Source of the DNA: Candidatus Methylopumilus sp.
Lineage (GTDB): Bacteria > Pseudomonadota > Gammaproteobacteria > Burkholderiales > Burkholderiaceae_B
Length of the DNA stretch: 47,257 nt
NCBI GenBank assembly: GCA_021738045.1
Contig: JAIPCU010000006.1
Coordinates: 1 to 47,257 of the forward strand
Direction of reading: 5' to 3'
Both the position numbers and the translations under genes were made by a program. How positions within the stretch are numbered: position 1 is the stretch's first letter; every line of letters starts with the position of its first letter. The notes under the pieces are model-generated. The model saw nothing but the letters and a program-made list of their open reading frames with translations. It did no database searches and was not told where the DNA came from. Below, piece after piece: positions 1 through 10,728 of this stretch.

Positions 1-2
1 AC

Positions 3-1241
3 GTCTCTGCCCCCGTTTCGGTGCGCGAGCGCGTTTCGTTGCCTGAAGACTTAGTACGTCCGGCATTAAATGCTCTGCGCGAGGCGTTTGGCGGCGCGGT
101 CAAAGAGGCGGCCATCCTCTCAACCTGTAATCGCACCGAACTGTATTGTGCCGCTGAGCCCCAAGTGGCAGAGCGCTTGCCCGACTGGCTGGCAGACTAC
201 AACAAGCTCGATGCTGGCGATTTAAGGCCCCACGTTTACGTGCACGATCGTGGCGATGCCGTACGGCACGCGTTTCGCGTGGCAAGCGGGCTTGATTCGA
301 TGGTGTTGGGCGAGCCTCAAATTTTGGGGCAGATGAAAGACGCGGTGCGTGCAGCCGACGAGGCGGGTGCCTTGGGTACTTTGTTGCATCAATTATTTCA
401 GCGTACGTTCTCAGTTGCTAAAGAGGTTCGTTCGACCACAGCCATTGGTACGCAATCTGTTTCTTTTGCCGCTGCAGCTGTACGACTCACCGAGCGAGTA
501 TTTGGCGATTTGCGTAGCTCGAAGGTGTTGTTCATTGGTGCGGGCGAAATGATCGAGCTCTGCGCCACGCATTTTGCAGCGCGTGAGCCGTCATCTATCG
601 TTGTAGCCAACCGCACGATCGAGCGCGCCGAATCGTTGGCCAAGCAGTTTTCTGGCACCACGATGCGCTTAGCTGACCTGCCAGAGCGTTTGGCCGAGTT
701 TGATGTAGTGGTGTCCTGTACGGCCAGTACCTTGCCTATTTTGGGACTAGGGATGGTTGAGCGGGCAACGCGCCAGCGTAAGCGTAAGCCTATCGTGATG
801 GTTGACTTAGCGGTGCCGCGCGATATCGAATCAGAAGTTGCACGTTTGGATGATGTGTATCTGTACTCGGTTGACGATTTGGGCGCGGTGGTGCAAAGCG
901 GCACCGAAGCGCGCTTGGCCGCAGTGGTGCAGGCCGAAACCATCATCGACGAACGCGTGTTGAATTTTATGCATTGGATGCAGGTCAGAGCCAATGTCCC
1001 GATTATTCGCGACCTGCAGCAAACGGCTCAAGCGGTACAAGCCCAAGAACTTGAGCGCGCGCGCAGGATGTTGGCAAAAGGTGATTCGCCTGAAGCGGTG
1101 CTTGAACAACTCGCGCATGGTTTGACGCAAAAGTTCTTACATGGCACCTTAGCCTCGCTCAACCAAAGTGAAGAGGCCGAGCGTCAGCAATTGTTAGCGT
1201 GGCTGCCGCGCATTTTCCCAAAGGGCTCTGATCGGCGTTAG
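3..1241 (+). CDS. hemA: Glutamyl-tRNA reductase (5' end outside window)
   Basis: HemA reduces glutamyl-tRNA(Glu) with NADPH to glutamate-1-semialdehyde, the first committed step of the C5 route to haem. The reading frame is open from base 3. The residues before the first possible GTG (base 21) already match the family, so the true start lies upstream of the window. The active-site block STCNRTELY is present, with the nucleophilic Cys at 126-128. It is followed by the substrate-domain stretch [19 protein letters not shown] and a Rossmann NADPH motif ([12 protein letters not shown]) near base 525. The C-terminal dimerisation helices are intact and the frame ends in TAG. It is followed on the same strand by prfA, as is common in proteobacteria, and hemE of the same pathway lies about 16 kb further on. 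The identification is firm; only the N-terminus is missing. Confidence 0.96.
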   Translation, partial: VSAPVSVRERVSLPEDLVRPALNALREAFGGAVKEAAILSTCNRTELYCAAEPQVAERLPDWLADYNKLDAGDLRPHVYVHDRGDAVRHAFRVASGLDSMVLGEPQILGQMKDAVRAADEAGALGTLLHQLFQRTFSVAKEVRSTTAIGTQSVSFAAAAVRLTERVFGDLRSSKVLFIGAGEMIELCATHFAAREPSSIVVANRTIERAESLAKQFSGTTMRLADLPERLAEFDVVVSCTASTLPILGLGMVERATRQRKRKPIVMVDLAVPRDIESEVARLDDVYLYSVDDLGAVVQSGTEARLAAVVQAETIIDERVLNFMHWMQVRANVPIIRDLQQTAQAVQAQELERARRMLAKGDSPEAVLEQLAHGLTQKFLHGTLASLNQSEEAERQQLLAWLPRIFPKGSDRR

Positions 1242-1312
1242 CTACGCTGTCAGCCTTCTTGTGTGAGCCTTCGCCTTTGGGCTTCGTTGTTTATTCCCCC
1301 GTAAAGACATTC

Positions 1313-2395
1313 ATGAAATCTTCAATGCGCTCTCGTTTAGAGCATCTCTCTCGTCGCTTAGTTGATCTTGACGCGATTCTGTCTGAGCCAGACGCGGCTA
1401 ACGATATGAATCAATATCGCAAGCTGTCGCGCGAACGTGCAGAGCTTGAGCCGGTTGTGAAGGCCTTTGAGGCCTTCGAGGCGGCTGAGACTGATTTAGA
1501 GGGAGCACGCGCGATGCTCGATGACCCTGAAATGAAAGCGATGGCACTTGAAGAGATCGACGATTGCAAGGGACGGATCGAAAAGCTCGAAGCCGATTTG
1601 CAATTGCAATTGTTGCCTCGCGATCCCGACGATGGCCGAAGTGTATTTCTCGAAATTCGTGCGGGTACGGGTGGTGATGAAAGCGCCTTGTTTTCTGGCG
1701 ATCTGTTGAGAATGTATAGCCGTTATGCCGAGCAACAGGGCTGGAAAGTTGAATTGATGTCTGAAAGTCCCTCAGAGTTGGGCGGCTATCGCGAGGTCAT
1801 TGTGCGCTTGGATGGCGACGGGGTCTATGGGCGTCTTAAATTCGAGTCGGGTGCGCATCGCGTGCAGCGGGTGCCTGCAACCGAGACGCAGGGGCGCATT
1901 CATACCTCTGCCTGCACCGTTGCCGTGATGCCCGAAGCCGACGCCGCCACCGACATCGTGATCAACCCCAGCGAGTTGCGCATCGATACCTTTCGGGCGA
2001 GTGGAGCAGGCGGGCAGCATATTAATAAAACTGACTCTGCCGTGCGTATTACCCATTTGCCCACGGGCTTGGTGGTCGAGTGTCAAGACGACCGTTCGCA
2101 ACACCGCAACAAAGACAAAGCCATGCAGGTGTTAGCGGCAAGGCTAAAAGACAAAGTTCAGCGCGAGCGCCATGACAAAGAGGCCGCTCAGCGCAAAAGT
2201 CTGGTCGGTTCGGGGGATCGGTCTGAACGGATCCGCACCTACAACTTCCCGCAGGGTCGCTTGACCGATCATCGAATTAATCTGACTTTGTATAAGCTTG
2301 GTTCGATTATGGAAGGCGATTTAAACGACGTGACGGGCGCACTCATTGCCGAGCATCAGGCAGAGTTGCTAGCGGCCTTAGGTGATGAACACTGA
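1313..2395 (+). CDS. prfA: Peptide chain release factor 1 (RF1)
   Basis: RF1 recognises UAA and UAG in the ribosomal A site and triggers peptide release. The chosen ATG gives 360 residues, the usual RF1 length, starting [12 protein letters not shown]. An upstream TTG at 1259 would add 18 residues unlike the family and is rejected. The codon-recognition tripeptide PAT lies at residues 188-190 and the universal GGQ motif at 233-235, both at E. coli numbering. The stop TGA overlaps the prmC start by one base (TGATG). This is telling, because PrmC methylates the GGQ glutamine of RF1 and RF2, so substrate and modifier are translationally coupled. Confidence 0.97.
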   Translation: MKSSMRSRLEHLSRRLVDLDAILSEPDAANDMNQYRKLSRERAELEPVVKAFEAFEAAETDLEGARAMLDDPEMKAMALEEIDDCKGRIEKLEADLQLQLLPRDPDDGRSVFLEIRAGTGGDESALFSGDLLRMYSRYAEQQGWKVELMSESPSELGGYREVIVRLDGDGVYGRLKFESGAHRVQRVPATETQGRIHTSACTVAVMPEADAATDIVINPSELRIDTFRASGAGGQHINKTDSAVRITHLPTGLVVECQDDRSQHRNKDKAMQVLAARLKDKVQRERHDKEAAQRKSLVGSGDRSERIRTYNFPQGRLTDHRINLTLYKLGSIMEGDLNDVTGALIAEHQAELLAALGDEH

Positions 2396-3246
2396 TGCAA
2401 ACGGCGCAATCGCTGATCGCAATCAGTGGCTTGCCGCGCTTAGAGGCTCGAATGTTGCTTGAGTTGGTGCTGAGTAAGCCGCGTGAATGGTTACTTGCAC
2501 ATGATACTGATCCTTTAGCGCCTGAAGCGGCTGCGCATTTTTTGACCCTGGCTGCACGTCGCCGCCAAGGTACGCCGATGGCGCATTTGGTCGGACACCG
2601 AGAGTTTATGGGACGCCGCTTGAGTGTCTCGGCTGACGTTTTGATTCCAAGGCCAGAGACCGAGTTGTTGGTGGAAATGGCGCTGCAAAGCTTGGAAGAC
2701 TGTACTAAGCGTTCTTTGCCACGCCCGGCCACGGGCAACGGTTCAGGTTGCTCTTTACTTGATTTGGGTACGGGCAGCGGCGCGGTGGCGATAAGCGTTG
2801 CACTCGCGTGCCCAACCGCTCGAGTCGTTGCAACAGATCTAAGCGAAAGCGCGCTGGCGATCGCACAAAAGAATGCCCATCAACTAAGCGCATCCGTCCA
2901 GTTTTGGCTGGGAAGTTGGTACGAAGCCCTACCGCCAGAGGGGCGATTCGATGTGATCGTTTCAAACCCGCCGTATATTGCTCTTAACGACCCGCACTTG
3001 ACGCAAGGCGATCTTCGGTTTGAGCCAGTTGGGGCCTTGACGGACGGTGCCGACGGTTTAGCGGCGTTGCGGCATATTATCGTTGGCGCGCCGCAGCATC
3101 TAGTCAACGGTGGCTGGTTGTGGCTTGAGCATGGTTACGAGCAAGGCGAAGAGGTTGCACAGTTACTACTAAAGGCTGGTTTTAACGCAGTCCAGACAAA
3201 ACAAGATTTAGCGGGTTTGCCCAGAATAACGGGCGGATCTTTGTAG
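2395..3246 (+). CDS. prmC: Release factor glutamine methyltransferase PrmC (HemK)
   Basis: PrmC transfers a methyl group from S-adenosylmethionine to the glutamine of the GGQ motif in RF1 and RF2. It is 283 residues long, close to the E. coli 277. An N-terminal helical substrate-binding domain of about 100 residues precedes a Rossmann methyltransferase domain. The SAM loop GTGSG is at residues 125-129 and the catalytic NPPY motif, typical of amide methyltransferases, at 191-194. The start codon shares one base with the prfA stop codon and there is no separate promoter, so it is co-translated with its substrate. Confidence 0.96.
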   Translation: MQTAQSLIAISGLPRLEARMLLELVLSKPREWLLAHDTDPLAPEAAAHFLTLAARRRQGTPMAHLVGHREFMGRRLSVSADVLIPRPETELLVEMALQSLEDCTKRSLPRPATGNGSGCSLLDLGTGSGAVAISVALACPTARVVATDLSESALAIAQKNAHQLSASVQFWLGSWYEALPPEGRFDVIVSNPPYIALNDPHLTQGDLRFEPVGALTDGADGLAALRHIIVGAPQHLVNGGWLWLEHGYEQGEEVAQLLLKAGFNAVQTKQDLAGLPRITGGSL

Positions 3247-3252
3247 GATCCT

Positions 3253-3258
3253 TATAAT
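3253..3258 (+). promoter_or_regulatory. Candidate -10 box for grxD
   Basis: A perfect TATAAT lies seven bases after the prmC stop and about 30 bases before the grxD start. No convincing -35 is seen at the expected distance. This suggests that grxD has its own transcript in addition to any read-through from prmC. Confidence 0.45.
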
Positions 3259-3289
3259 TAACTATTCACTTTTATTGACGAGGGACAGC

Positions 3290-3616
3290 ATGAGCGACGT
3301 TCAAACTTTTATCCGCGACACGGTCACCAATAACCCAGTGGTGCTTTTCATGAAGGGCACAGCCCAAGCCCCGCAGTGCGGCTTTTCAGGCAAGGCAATT
3401 CAAATCTTAAAAAGTAATGGCGTCACCACATTGGTCACAGTCAACGTGCTTGAAGACGAAGCTGTGCGCAGCGGTGTCAAAGAGTTTTCACAATGGCCCA
3501 CCGTTCCCCAGCTGTACGTAGGGGGTGAGTTTATTGGTGGCTCAGACATCATGACTGAGATGGACCAAAGTGGCGAGCTCAAGCAGGTGTTAACCGCGGC
3601 TGGCGCTGCGGCTTAA
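3290..3616 (+). CDS. grxD: Monothiol glutaredoxin, Grx4 type
   Basis: This is a monothiol glutaredoxin of the Grx4/Grx5 class, which binds and transfers [2Fe-2S] clusters together with glutathione and BolA-like partners. The protein has 108 residues with the class-defining CGFS active site at 30-33, and the conserved WPTVPQLYV and GGSDI glutathione-binding segments follow. The ATG at 3290 is preceded by GAGGGA and gives the normal N-terminus. A TTG 15 bases upstream is less likely. The 3' end converges on ttcA with only nine bases between the stop codons. TtcA is itself an Fe-S enzyme, but the two genes are on opposite strands. Confidence 0.95.
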   Translation: MSDVQTFIRDTVTNNPVVLFMKGTAQAPQCGFSGKAIQILKSNGVTTLVTVNVLEDEAVRSGVKEFSQWPTVPQLYVGGEFIGGSDIMTEMDQSGELKQVLTAAGAAA

Positions 3617-3625
3617 CCGCTGAAA

Positions 3626-4585
3626 CTACGCGCGGGCTAACGGTTTAATAAAACGCATCACTTGTTGGTTTGCGCTCAGTGTTGAGGGGCCTGCTTCGCG
3701 CAGCTCCTCGATACTCGCCTCTTGCAACTCGGTTGTAGTTTCAAAACTCGGCGGATCAAACGCCATATCCCCCTCGGGGTCGGCGAGCCCATTTGGTTTA
3801 AGCCCAACAAAATCGAATAGATTACGATCCATTAAGTGCGATGGCGCAACGTTCGCGAGCGCGTTAAAAATACTCCACGCACGCGACGGGTGCTTTTTAT
3901 CCCATTCGGCAAGCATACGGCTCACTTCTTTACGTTTGAGGTTTTCTTGCGAACCGCACAACGTACAAGGAATGATAGGAAATTGTTTCCAGTCTGCATA
4001 AGCGATTAAATCTGTTTCTTGAATGTATGCGAGCGGCCGAATCACTGTGTTCTTGCCGTCGTCTGAAACGAGTTTCGGTGGCATTGCCTTCAGTTTGCCA
4101 CCATAAAACAGGTTTAAAAAGAAGGTTCCTAAAATATCATCACGATGATGACCTAGCGCAATTTTGGTGGCTCCCAATTCGCCTGCAACCCGATACAAAA
4201 TTCCGCGACGTAAGCGCGAGCAAAGTGAACAGGTTGTTTTCCCTTCTGGGATCAGTCGTTTAACGATTGAGTAGGTATCTTGATTTTCGATATGAAAGGG
4301 GATGTCGCGTGCGCGCAAATAGTTTGGCAAAACATCTTCCGGAAACCCTGGCTGTTTTTGATCAAGATTCACCGCGATGATGTCAAAATCAATCGGCGCG
4401 CGGGTGCGTAGTGTCAGTAACACATCGAGCATTGCGTACGAATCTTTACCGCCTGATAAACACACCATGACGCGATCGCCGGCTTCGATCATGTTGTAGT
4501 CACCAATCGCCCGCCCAGTTTCTCGCATGAGGCGTTTCGATAATTTATTGTGCTCGATGCGCTGCTTTTCGCTGACGTCGTTCAT
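3626..4585 (-). CDS. ttcA: tRNA 2-thiocytidine biosynthesis protein TtcA
   Basis: TtcA inserts sulfur at cytidine 32 of certain tRNAs, using ATP to activate the base and an Fe-S cluster to deliver sulfur. The 319-residue protein has the PP-loop SGGKDS at 44-49, a CSLC pair at 119-122 that helps ligate the cluster, and a second CTLC pair at 207-210. These are the expected ATP-binding and cluster residues. It is the last gene of a leftward group M61 peptidase-mnmH-ttcA, with one base between the mnmH stop and this ATG, so it is almost certainly co-transcribed with mnmH. Confidence 0.96.
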   Translation of the reverse strand: MNDVSEKQRIEHNKLSKRLMRETGRAIGDYNMIEAGDRVMVCLSGGKDSYAMLDVLLTLRTRAPIDFDIIAVNLDQKQPGFPEDVLPNYLRARDIPFHIENQDTYSIVKRLIPEGKTTCSLCSRLRRGILYRVAGELGATKIALGHHRDDILGTFFLNLFYGGKLKAMPPKLVSDDGKNTVIRPLAYIQETDLIAYADWKQFPIIPCTLCGSQENLKRKEVSRMLAEWDKKHPSRAWSIFNALANVAPSHLMDRNLFDFVGLKPNGLADPEGDMAFDPPSFETTTELQEASIEELREAGPSTLSANQQVMRFIKPLARA

Positions 4586-4586
4586 T

Positions 4587-5684
4587 TTAAAATCCTTTGT
4601 GAAGCAAATATTCGGTGACTGCCGCGCGATCGCCCGAAAAAATCACGCGCGCCAGTTTGCTCGTGCGTTGATGTTCATACATGGGATCGTAATACTCGCT
4701 GAGCAGGGGCCGAATCCACTCGCGATGCAAGTCAAGAGTCCCCTTTGACTGTTGTTCGTCTAACGCCGCTTGCATGGCTGTAGAGAGGCGGGTGTGACGC
4801 TCGCCGCCTAGTCGTTTAATCAAGTTTTGCAAGCTCTCAAGCAGGCGCGCCGAGAAGGCGTCGAAACCTGCCGTGGCCCCAAGTTTGGCTGCAAATTGTG
4901 CACCCAGATCTTCGACGTAGTCGTGCAAAATTCGCTCAACGCGAATCTCCATCGGCTCTTCAAGCCAAACAACCGAACTGCTTTGCATTTTTTCGCGCAA
5001 GCGAATCGGAAGCGCGCAGCGGCCAATCATGCGAGATTCATCTTCGAGCGCGATGCGCGACTTTCCTTGAGCGTGCAAACGTAACAGAGCAATCGCCAAG
5101 CTGTTGTCAAAGTTAATTTGTACGGGTTGATCTGTCGCGTGTTTGCCAAAGCTCGAGCCGCGATGGTGTGCAAGCTTTTCGAGATCAACAGTCGAACTCA
5201 GTGCCTGAATCACCTCCGTTTTGCCAGATCCCGTTAGGCCTGAAACCAACACAAAATCAGAGAGTTCAATATGTCTGGCGAGTGACTCGAGCAAAAAAGT
5301 GCGCATGGCTTTGTAGCCACCCACGATACGCGGGTATTCGATGCCAGCTTCAGCTAGCCACGCTTGTGAAATGCGAGAGCGTAGCCCCCCTCGAAAGCAG
5401 TAGAGGTAGCCTTCGGGATGTGTTTGTGCAAAGGTCTTCCATTGTGCGACCCGTGCCGCTTTGATATCGCCTGATACCAACTCGTGCCCGAGCTCAATGG
5501 CAGCTTCTTGGTTGACCTGTTTATAGCGCAGGCCAACTTGATGGCGCTCTTGGTCATTCATGAGCGGCAGATTGGTCGCGCCCGGGAATGCCCCTTGTTC
5601 AAACTCGAGCGGGGCGCGTACATCTAACAGTGCCACTTCTTGTGTAAAAAGAGCGGCAAAGTCATCTGTGTCGGGGCGCTTCAT
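4587..5684 (-). CDS. mnmH: tRNA 2-selenouridine synthase (MnmH/SelU)
   Basis: MnmH replaces the sulfur of 2-thiouridine at the wobble position of some tRNAs with selenium from selenophosphate, via a geranylated intermediate. With the start at 5684 the protein has 365 residues. A rhodanese domain carries its catalytic Cys at residue 96 (YCFRGG), matching E. coli Cys97. A P-loop GLTGSGKT at 149-156 precedes the C-terminal NTPase-like domain. I chose 5684 because its ATG forms an ATGA overlap with the stop of the upstream peptidase gene and the N-terminal length fits the family. An in-frame ATG at 5714 would add ten residues. It implies selenium use, or at least tRNA geranylation; selD is not in the window. 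Confidence 0.93.
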   Translation of the reverse strand: MKRPDTDDFAALFTQEVALLDVRAPLEFEQGAFPGATNLPLMNDQERHQVGLRYKQVNQEAAIELGHELVSGDIKAARVAQWKTFAQTHPEGYLYCFRGGLRSRISQAWLAEAGIEYPRIVGGYKAMRTFLLESLARHIELSDFVLVSGLTGSGKTEVIQALSSTVDLEKLAHHRGSSFGKHATDQPVQINFDNSLAIALLRLHAQGKSRIALEDESRMIGRCALPIRLREKMQSSSVVWLEEPMEIRVERILHDYVEDLGAQFAAKLGATAGFDAFSARLLESLQNLIKRLGGERHTRLSTAMQAALDEQQSKGTLDLHREWIRPLLSEYYDPMYEHQRTSKLARVIFSGDRAAVTEYLLHKGF

Positions 5685-7474
5685 AAAGGGGTTGTCATAG
5701 GTTTGAGTTGGCATTGTGTTTGAGCGGGGGCTGCGAGCTTAACCGAAAACTCACGCAACTCATCGCGCCTAAACACATGGACCTTGACGCGCTCGCCTGA
5801 CACATGGCGGGCCAATACACTTTCTAACGAATTGTTCACCGAATCAATGCGTACGCCATTAATCGCAACGAGTATGTCTTGCGCTGAGAGGCCACCTTGA
5901 TGGGCAGCGCCGTGTTCAAACACGGTGGCCAGCACGACCTGATCACCTTGTTTGCGCGTGCGAACGTCAAGTGTCGGCAAGTGATTGATTGCGCTCCAGT
6001 GCATATCAATGCGGTGCTGGGCAAACAGTGCGCGCAAAGGGACATCTTCGCGGCCATAGACCCACCTGGCGATTTGCTCTGAAATGTCGACGCCAGTGCA
6101 GTCTAATACCAAGCGGACGAAAGCCTTCTCTTTTAAACCGCGCGCCGCACCAAGATAAAAATCCCGCCCATACTGCTCCCACAGCCTTCGCATGACATCA
6201 TCTAAGCTAAATCTTTGGTTGGTGGCGCCACGAATCGTTAGATCTAAGCCCAACGCAATTAAAGAGCCTTTGGTGTAATAACTCACCAAGGCATTTGGAG
6301 AGTTTTCGTCTTGCTTGTAATAGCGTGACCAAGCGTCAAACGAACTCTCGGCCGCTGATTGTTTGTGCCGTCCGGGCGTTGCGTGTACGCCGCTAATTTG
6401 CTTGCCGAGCGTTCGCAAATAGTCAGACTCATTAATCACGCCGCTGCGCAACAGCAGCAAATCATCGTAGTAAGACGTGAAGCCTTCAAAAATCCACAGC
6501 AGACGTGTGTGTGTTTCTTTTGCTAGGTCGTAGGGCGCAAAGACGGCTGGTTTGATGCGCTTGACGTGCCAAGTATGAAAATATTCGTGACTGACTAAGC
6601 CCAAAAAGGTTTGATAGCCCTCTGGCGCCTTTTTGTTTCCGATGGTGGGAAGATCTTTGCGCGCAGCCATCAAGGCAGTTGAGGCGCGGTGCTCGAGGCC
6701 GCCGTAGCTGTCGCCCGTGACCATTGTCATAAAGACGTACTTCAGTGCAGTGTCTAAAAATGGCGCTTGAGCGGCATCAGGTTCAAAAAAACGAATCTGT
6801 GTTTCGCAAATTGCTTTGACATCGCGCGCGATACGTTTAAGATCTAAGTTGGGGATGAGACCCGTGAACACCATCTCGTGAGGTGCGCCGCAAGCTTCAA
6901 ATCGAACGACTTGAGGTCTGCCCATTTCGACGGGGTGATCAAGCAAGTCATCGTAATTAAGCGCTTCATAGACGCCAAAGCCATTCGCGTAATCTCTGGC
7001 TATTTTGGGGCTAGAGATCGGTTGAACGGTTTGAGGCAGGCTTGTGAAGACTCGCCAATTTGCTAGGGCCGGTGCAATCAGCGTGACTCGGCAAGGCTGC
7101 TCTTCGAATCCGTGGGGCCGTAAGTAGACACTTGTACCGTTAAAAAAGCCGTGCGTTTCATCGAGATGCGCCCCGCGTACTGAAAGATCCCACGCGTAGA
7201 CGGTGGTCGTAATGTGTAGAGGCCCTGCGCAAGGCTCTACGCGCCAGCTATGGCTATCAAGCTTGACCAAGCTCAAGCGGCGATTGCCCGAGCGAGCCGA
7301 AATAGTCTCGACTTGGCGTGCAAAGTCTCGGATCAGATAGCTGCCAGGAATCCAGGCGGGCAGCGACAAGATTTGGCCTCGTGGATTGGGCGTGGGAATC
7401 GTGAGCGTGACACGATAGCGGTGCCCGGCTAAATCAAAAGGCTCTAAACTATAAAGTATGGGTTTGCTTTTCAT
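5681..7474 (-). CDS. M61 family peptidase with C-terminal PDZ domain
   Basis: This is a zinc metallopeptidase of family M61, the glycyl aminopeptidase family. The 597-residue protein has an N-terminal beta-rich domain, then a gluzincin catalytic domain. The GGLEH motif lies near residue 259, the zinc-binding HEYFH at 296-300 and the third ligand in WIFEGF (Glu330). A PDZ domain occupies roughly 500-580, around [14 protein letters not shown]. No signal peptide is evident, so a cytoplasmic location is likely. The physiological substrate is unknown. It heads the leftward operon and its stop overlaps the mnmH start (ATGA), although no functional link to tRNA modification is obvious. It is divergent from the enoyl-CoA hydratase gene with only 36 bases between the starts. 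Confidence 0.92.
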   Translation of the reverse strand: MKSKPILYSLEPFDLAGHRYRVTLTIPTPNPRGQILSLPAWIPGSYLIRDFARQVETISARSGNRRLSLVKLDSHSWRVEPCAGPLHITTTVYAWDLSVRGAHLDETHGFFNGTSVYLRPHGFEEQPCRVTLIAPALANWRVFTSLPQTVQPISSPKIARDYANGFGVYEALNYDDLLDHPVEMGRPQVVRFEACGAPHEMVFTGLIPNLDLKRIARDVKAICETQIRFFEPDAAQAPFLDTALKYVFMTMVTGDSYGGLEHRASTALMAARKDLPTIGNKKAPEGYQTFLGLVSHEYFHTWHVKRIKPAVFAPYDLAKETHTRLLWIFEGFTSYYDDLLLLRSGVINESDYLRTLGKQISGVHATPGRHKQSAAESSFDAWSRYYKQDENSPNALVSYYTKGSLIALGLDLTIRGATNQRFSLDDVMRRLWEQYGRDFYLGAARGLKEKAFVRLVLDCTGVDISEQIARWVYGREDVPLRALFAQHRIDMHWSAINHLPTLDVRTRKQGDQVVLATVFEHGAAHQGGLSAQDILVAINGVRIDSVNNSLESVLARHVSGERVKVHVFRRDELREFSVKLAAPAQTQCQLKPMTTPL

Positions 7475-7510
7475 ACCGCTATCTTATTTCACATTTTCCA
7501 GGAACTCCTC

Positions 7511-8287
7511 ATGAGCGAAGCGTTAATACTGATCGAAACTCGTGGCCGCGTCGGCCTGTTGACCTTAAACCGGCCCAAAGCGCTCAATGCCCTGAATGAT
7601 GCGTTGATGAACGAACTCGGCGCCGCGTTACTTGCCTTTGATGCCAATGATGAGGTGGGTTGTATCGTTATCACGGGCAGCGAAAAAGCGTTCGCCGCCG
7701 GGGCCGATATTGCTGCGATGAAAGACTGGTCGTATATGGACGTCTATCGCACCGATTACATCACCCGAAACTGGGAAACCATCCGCCGTGTTCGCAAGCC
7801 TGTGATCGCAGCAGTGGCTGGTTATGCTTTGGGTGGCGGCTGTGAGTTAGCCATGATGTGTGACTTCATCATTGCTGCGGACACAGCAAAATTTGGTCAA
7901 CCTGAGATCAAGATTGGTGCAATCCCTGGCTCGGGCGGTACTCAGCGCCTGCCGCGCGCCGTAGGTAAATCCAAAGCGATGGATATGGTCTTGACCGCGC
8001 GCATGATGGACGCGGCAGAGGCCGAGCGTGCGGGATTGGTATCGAGAGTCGTCGCCGCCGACAAACTGATGGATGAAGCGATTGAGGCTGCGACCGTGAT
8101 TTGTGGCATGTCCTTGCCGATGGTGATCATGGCCAAAGAGTCAGTGAATCGTGCCTTCGAGTCGTCATTGACCGAAGGTGTGTTGTTCGAACGCCGCCAG
8201 TTTCATGCTTGCTTTGCGACCGAAGATCAAAAAGAGGGAATGGCAGCTTTTGTAGAAAAACGCAAACCTAACTTTAAGCATCGCTAA
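7511..8287 (+). CDS. Enoyl-CoA hydratase (crotonase family)
   Basis: This enzyme hydrates trans-2-enoyl-CoA to 3-hydroxyacyl-CoA in fatty acid or aromatic acid beta-oxidation. It has 258 residues, the normal length for a stand-alone hydratase. The oxyanion-hole segment [11 protein letters not shown] and the second one around [15 protein letters not shown] are present. Both catalytic glutamates of true hydratases can be assigned: Glu112 in GGGCEL and Glu132 in GQPEIKIG. This argues for hydratase rather than isomerase or decarboxylase activity. The ATG is preceded by CAGGAACT. The exact pathway (fad-like or paaF-like) cannot be told from context. A short direct repeat straddles the stop codon. 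Confidence 0.92.
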   Translation: MSEALILIETRGRVGLLTLNRPKALNALNDALMNELGAALLAFDANDEVGCIVITGSEKAFAAGADIAAMKDWSYMDVYRTDYITRNWETIRRVRKPVIAAVAGYALGGGCELAMMCDFIIAADTAKFGQPEIKIGAIPGSGGTQRLPRAVGKSKAMDMVLTARMMDAAEAERAGLVSRVVAADKLMDEAIEAATVICGMSLPMVIMAKESVNRAFESSLTEGVLFERRQFHACFATEDQKEGMAAFVEKRKPNFKHR

Positions 8288-8371
8288 GCAATCCTGGCGC
8301 TAAGCATCGCGAAGCCCAAAATAGTGTTGTATTTGTTTCAAATTACCCTTTGAACTTTCGGGGATAAGGGT

Positions 8372-8400
8372 TTGCATGGGTGCGTAAATGCCGATACAAT
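8372..8400 (+). promoter_or_regulatory. Sigma-70-type promoter of the atp operon
   Basis: TTGCAT at 8372-8377 and TACAAT at 8395-8400 are separated by exactly 17 bases, and transcription would begin near 8407. A 6-bp inverted repeat (ACCCTT at 8345-8350, AAGGGT at 8366-8371) ends directly at the -35 box. It may be an operator or a weak terminator for the preceding gene. Confidence 0.6.
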
Positions 8401-8428
8401 GCTCTGGCTTTGCTGTGAGAGGGTAGTT

Positions 8429-8866
8429 TTGAAACTAGATTCCGCAGTTCAGGCCATCAAGCTAACCGATGCAGACCGACTGAAGATTGATGTTCGCGCT
8501 CGCCGTGAGCTTCTTTTTACTGTGGTGGCTCAGAGTTTGGTTGGTGTGTTTGTTGCATTGATATTTTTTGCGTTCGGTGGGGTTTCGGCGGCGCTGTCAT
8601 CGTTGGCAGGTTCGGCCGCGTACTTAGTGCCAAATGCTGTCTTTGCATTGAGATTGTGGGTGGCAACCTACCGCCCAGGCGGCGCAAGCCCCGAAGTGTT
8701 TTTGATAGGTGAAATATTAAAGGTCGGTGCGGCAGTTGGTCTGTTGTGGCTGATCGCTCACTTAGGTGGTGAGCAGGTTAATTGGATAGCGGTGCTCGTG
8801 AGTTTAGTCGCGACGCTGAAGGGCTATATCGTGTTGATGATGTTTAAGGGCTCTTGGGCCAAGTGA
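8429..8866 (+). CDS. atpI: ATP synthase protein I
   Basis: AtpI is a small membrane protein encoded at the head of many atp operons. It assists c-ring assembly and may act in magnesium transport. From the TTG at 8429 it has 145 residues with four hydrophobic segments, starting at [21 protein letters not shown] longer frame could begin at 8372 or 8399, but those codons lie on the -35 and -10 elements of the promoter. The TTG follows GAGAGGGTAG, a good ribosome binding site. The sequence itself is weakly conserved in this family, so the call rests on hydrophobicity and its position before atpB. Confidence 0.85.
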   Translation: MKLDSAVQAIKLTDADRLKIDVRARRELLFTVVAQSLVGVFVALIFFAFGGVSAALSSLAGSAAYLVPNAVFALRLWVATYRPGGASPEVFLIGEILKVGAAVGLLWLIAHLGGEQVNWIAVLVSLVATLKGYIVLMMFKGSWAK

Positions 8867-8885
8867 ATTTAAAGTAGAGATTAAT

Positions 8886-9767
8886 ATGGCTGCTGAAAGT
8901 AGCGCTTCTCCCCAAGCTGAATATATTCAGCACCATCTGGTGCATTACAACAGTATCGGCGAAAAGCAAACGCTGATCGCTGACTTTAACGTCATTAACT
9001 ACGACACCATCTTTTGGTCGTTGTTGATGGGTGTGATTGCCTTGTTTGTGATGTGGCTTGCCGCTCGGCGGGCATCGGCTGGAGTTCCCGGTCGGTTGCA
9101 AAGCGCAGTCGAAATGCTGATCGACATGGTTGATCAGCAAGCTCGCAGCATTGTTCCAAGTGAAACCACACGCAAGTTTGTGTCGCCCTTGGCCTTGACA
9201 GTATTTGTCTGGATTATTTTGATGAATGCACTCGACTTGGTACCAGTCGATTTGCCTCATTACGTATTCCACCTTTTAGGGATTGGGCTACAGGTCACTG
9301 ATCCGTTGCATTACCACCGCATTTTGCCGACGGCCGATTTGAATGCCCCGATGGGCATGGCCTTAGGTGTACTGCTTCTGATGTTTTATTACGGCATCAA
9401 GATCAAACATCCTTTGGGTTTTGTCAAAGAGCTATTCACTGCGCCCTTTCATGGTCACGGCGTGATGGTGATCGTTCTTGCGCCTGCAAACTTTTTGCTC
9501 AACTTGGTTGAGTATGCAGCAAAGTCTGTCTCGCTAGGCATGCGGTTGTTCGGCAATATGTTTGCCGGCGAACTCGTGTTTATGTTGATTGCGTTGCTCG
9601 GGGGCGCGTGGACAGGTTGGAACGCCATGAGCATCGGCTTGGGCGTTGGCCATATTCTGGCGGGCTCAGTTTGGGCGCTGTTTCATATTTTGATTGTCTT
9701 GTTGCAAGCATTTATCTTCATGATGCTTACGCTGGTGTATATCGGCCAGGCTCACGAAGGGCACTAA
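8886..9767 (+). CDS. atpB: ATP synthase Fo subunit a
   Basis: Subunit a forms the proton half-channels of Fo next to the c-ring. It has 293 residues with the usual membrane helices. The essential arginine that faces the c-ring carboxylate is Arg220 within [14 protein letters not shown]. The ATG sits 19 bases after the atpI stop with AGAGA upstream. The N-terminus is polar, as expected for its periplasmic start. It is followed by an AT-rich 111-base spacer and then atpE. Confidence 0.97.
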   Translation: MAAESSASPQAEYIQHHLVHYNSIGEKQTLIADFNVINYDTIFWSLLMGVIALFVMWLAARRASAGVPGRLQSAVEMLIDMVDQQARSIVPSETTRKFVSPLALTVFVWIILMNALDLVPVDLPHYVFHLLGIGLQVTDPLHYHRILPTADLNAPMGMALGVLLLMFYYGIKIKHPLGFVKELFTAPFHGHGVMVIVLAPANFLLNLVEYAAKSVSLGMRLFGNMFAGELVFMLIALLGGAWTGWNAMSIGLGVGHILAGSVWALFHILIVLLQAFIFMMLTLVYIGQAHEGH

Positions 9768-9776
9768 AACTGCTTA

Positions 9777-10118
<342 letters not shown>

Positions 10119-10127
10119 AGCGCTGTT

Positions 10128-10215
10128 TGTTCGATATTTTGTTAGATCGAACACCGACGCCGCCATCGTTTTGATTGGCGGCACATTTATCCAGTTTTAT
10201 GCGGTTGTATACCGC
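10128..10215 (+). other. Three successive hairpins between atpE and atpF
   Basis: The 127-base spacer holds three perfect inverted repeats in a row. TGTTCGAT/ATCGAACA (10128-10153) has a ten-base loop, GCCGCCA/TGGCGGC (10159-10182) has a ten-base loop, and GCGGT/ACCGC (10201-10215) has a five-base loop. None is followed by a T-run, so they are unlikely to be simple terminators. They are placed where they could protect the 3' end of an atpE segment of the mRNA or form a processing site. Confidence 0.6.
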
Positions 10216-10245
10216 TAGAACATAAGATGTAATAGGGAAACGACC

Positions 10246-10716
10246 GTGAATCTGAACGCGACGATCTTTTTCCAGATGATCGTGTTCTTTGTTTTAGCGT
10301 GGGTCACGATGAAGTTCATCTGGCCTCCTTTAACAAAGGCAATCGACGAGCGACGCCAAAAAATCGCTGAAGGCTTGGCTGCTGCCGAAAAAGGCAAAGC
10401 AGACTTGGCTCAGGCTCAGGCGCGCGTAAGTTTGATCGAAGCATCTGCGAAAACTAGCCTTCATGCGCGCATGACGGATGCAGAAAAACATGCAACCCAG
10501 ATTATTGAGCAGGCTCGTGCCGAGGCTGAAGTTGAACGTGCGCGCATTTTGGCGCAGGCGAAACAAGATGCTGCTCAAGAGGTGATGCGTGCTCGCGATG
10601 CACTGCGCAATGACGTAGCCAATTTGGCTGTGAAAGGCGCCGAGCAAATCCTCAAGCGTGAAGTTAACGCAAGCGCCCACGCCGAGCTGCTGACACAGCT
10701 TAAGGCTCAGCTTTAA
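10246..10716 (+). CDS. atpF: ATP synthase Fo subunit b
   Basis: Subunit b is the peripheral stalk that links Fo to F1. It has 156 residues: one N-terminal membrane helix ([19 protein letters not shown]), a short hinge with WPPL, and a long charged coiled-coil rich in Ala, Glu, Lys and Arg that dimerises and binds subunit delta. The start is GTG at 10246, preceded by TAGGGA; it begins MNLNATIF as in relatives. Only one b gene is present, so the stalk is a homodimer. Confidence 0.97.
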   Translation: MNLNATIFFQMIVFFVLAWVTMKFIWPPLTKAIDERRQKIAEGLAAAEKGKADLAQAQARVSLIEASAKTSLHARMTDAEKHATQIIEQARAEAEVERARILAQAKQDAAQEVMRARDALRNDVANLAVKGAEQILKREVNASAHAELLTQLKAQL

Positions 10717-10728
10717 ACCGAGGACGTT

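Noticed and set aside
398-994. 198-residue minus-strand open frame inside hemA
   Set aside because: It is a shadow frame of a clearly conserved gene, with Ser/Thr/Arg-rich composition and no recognisable motif.
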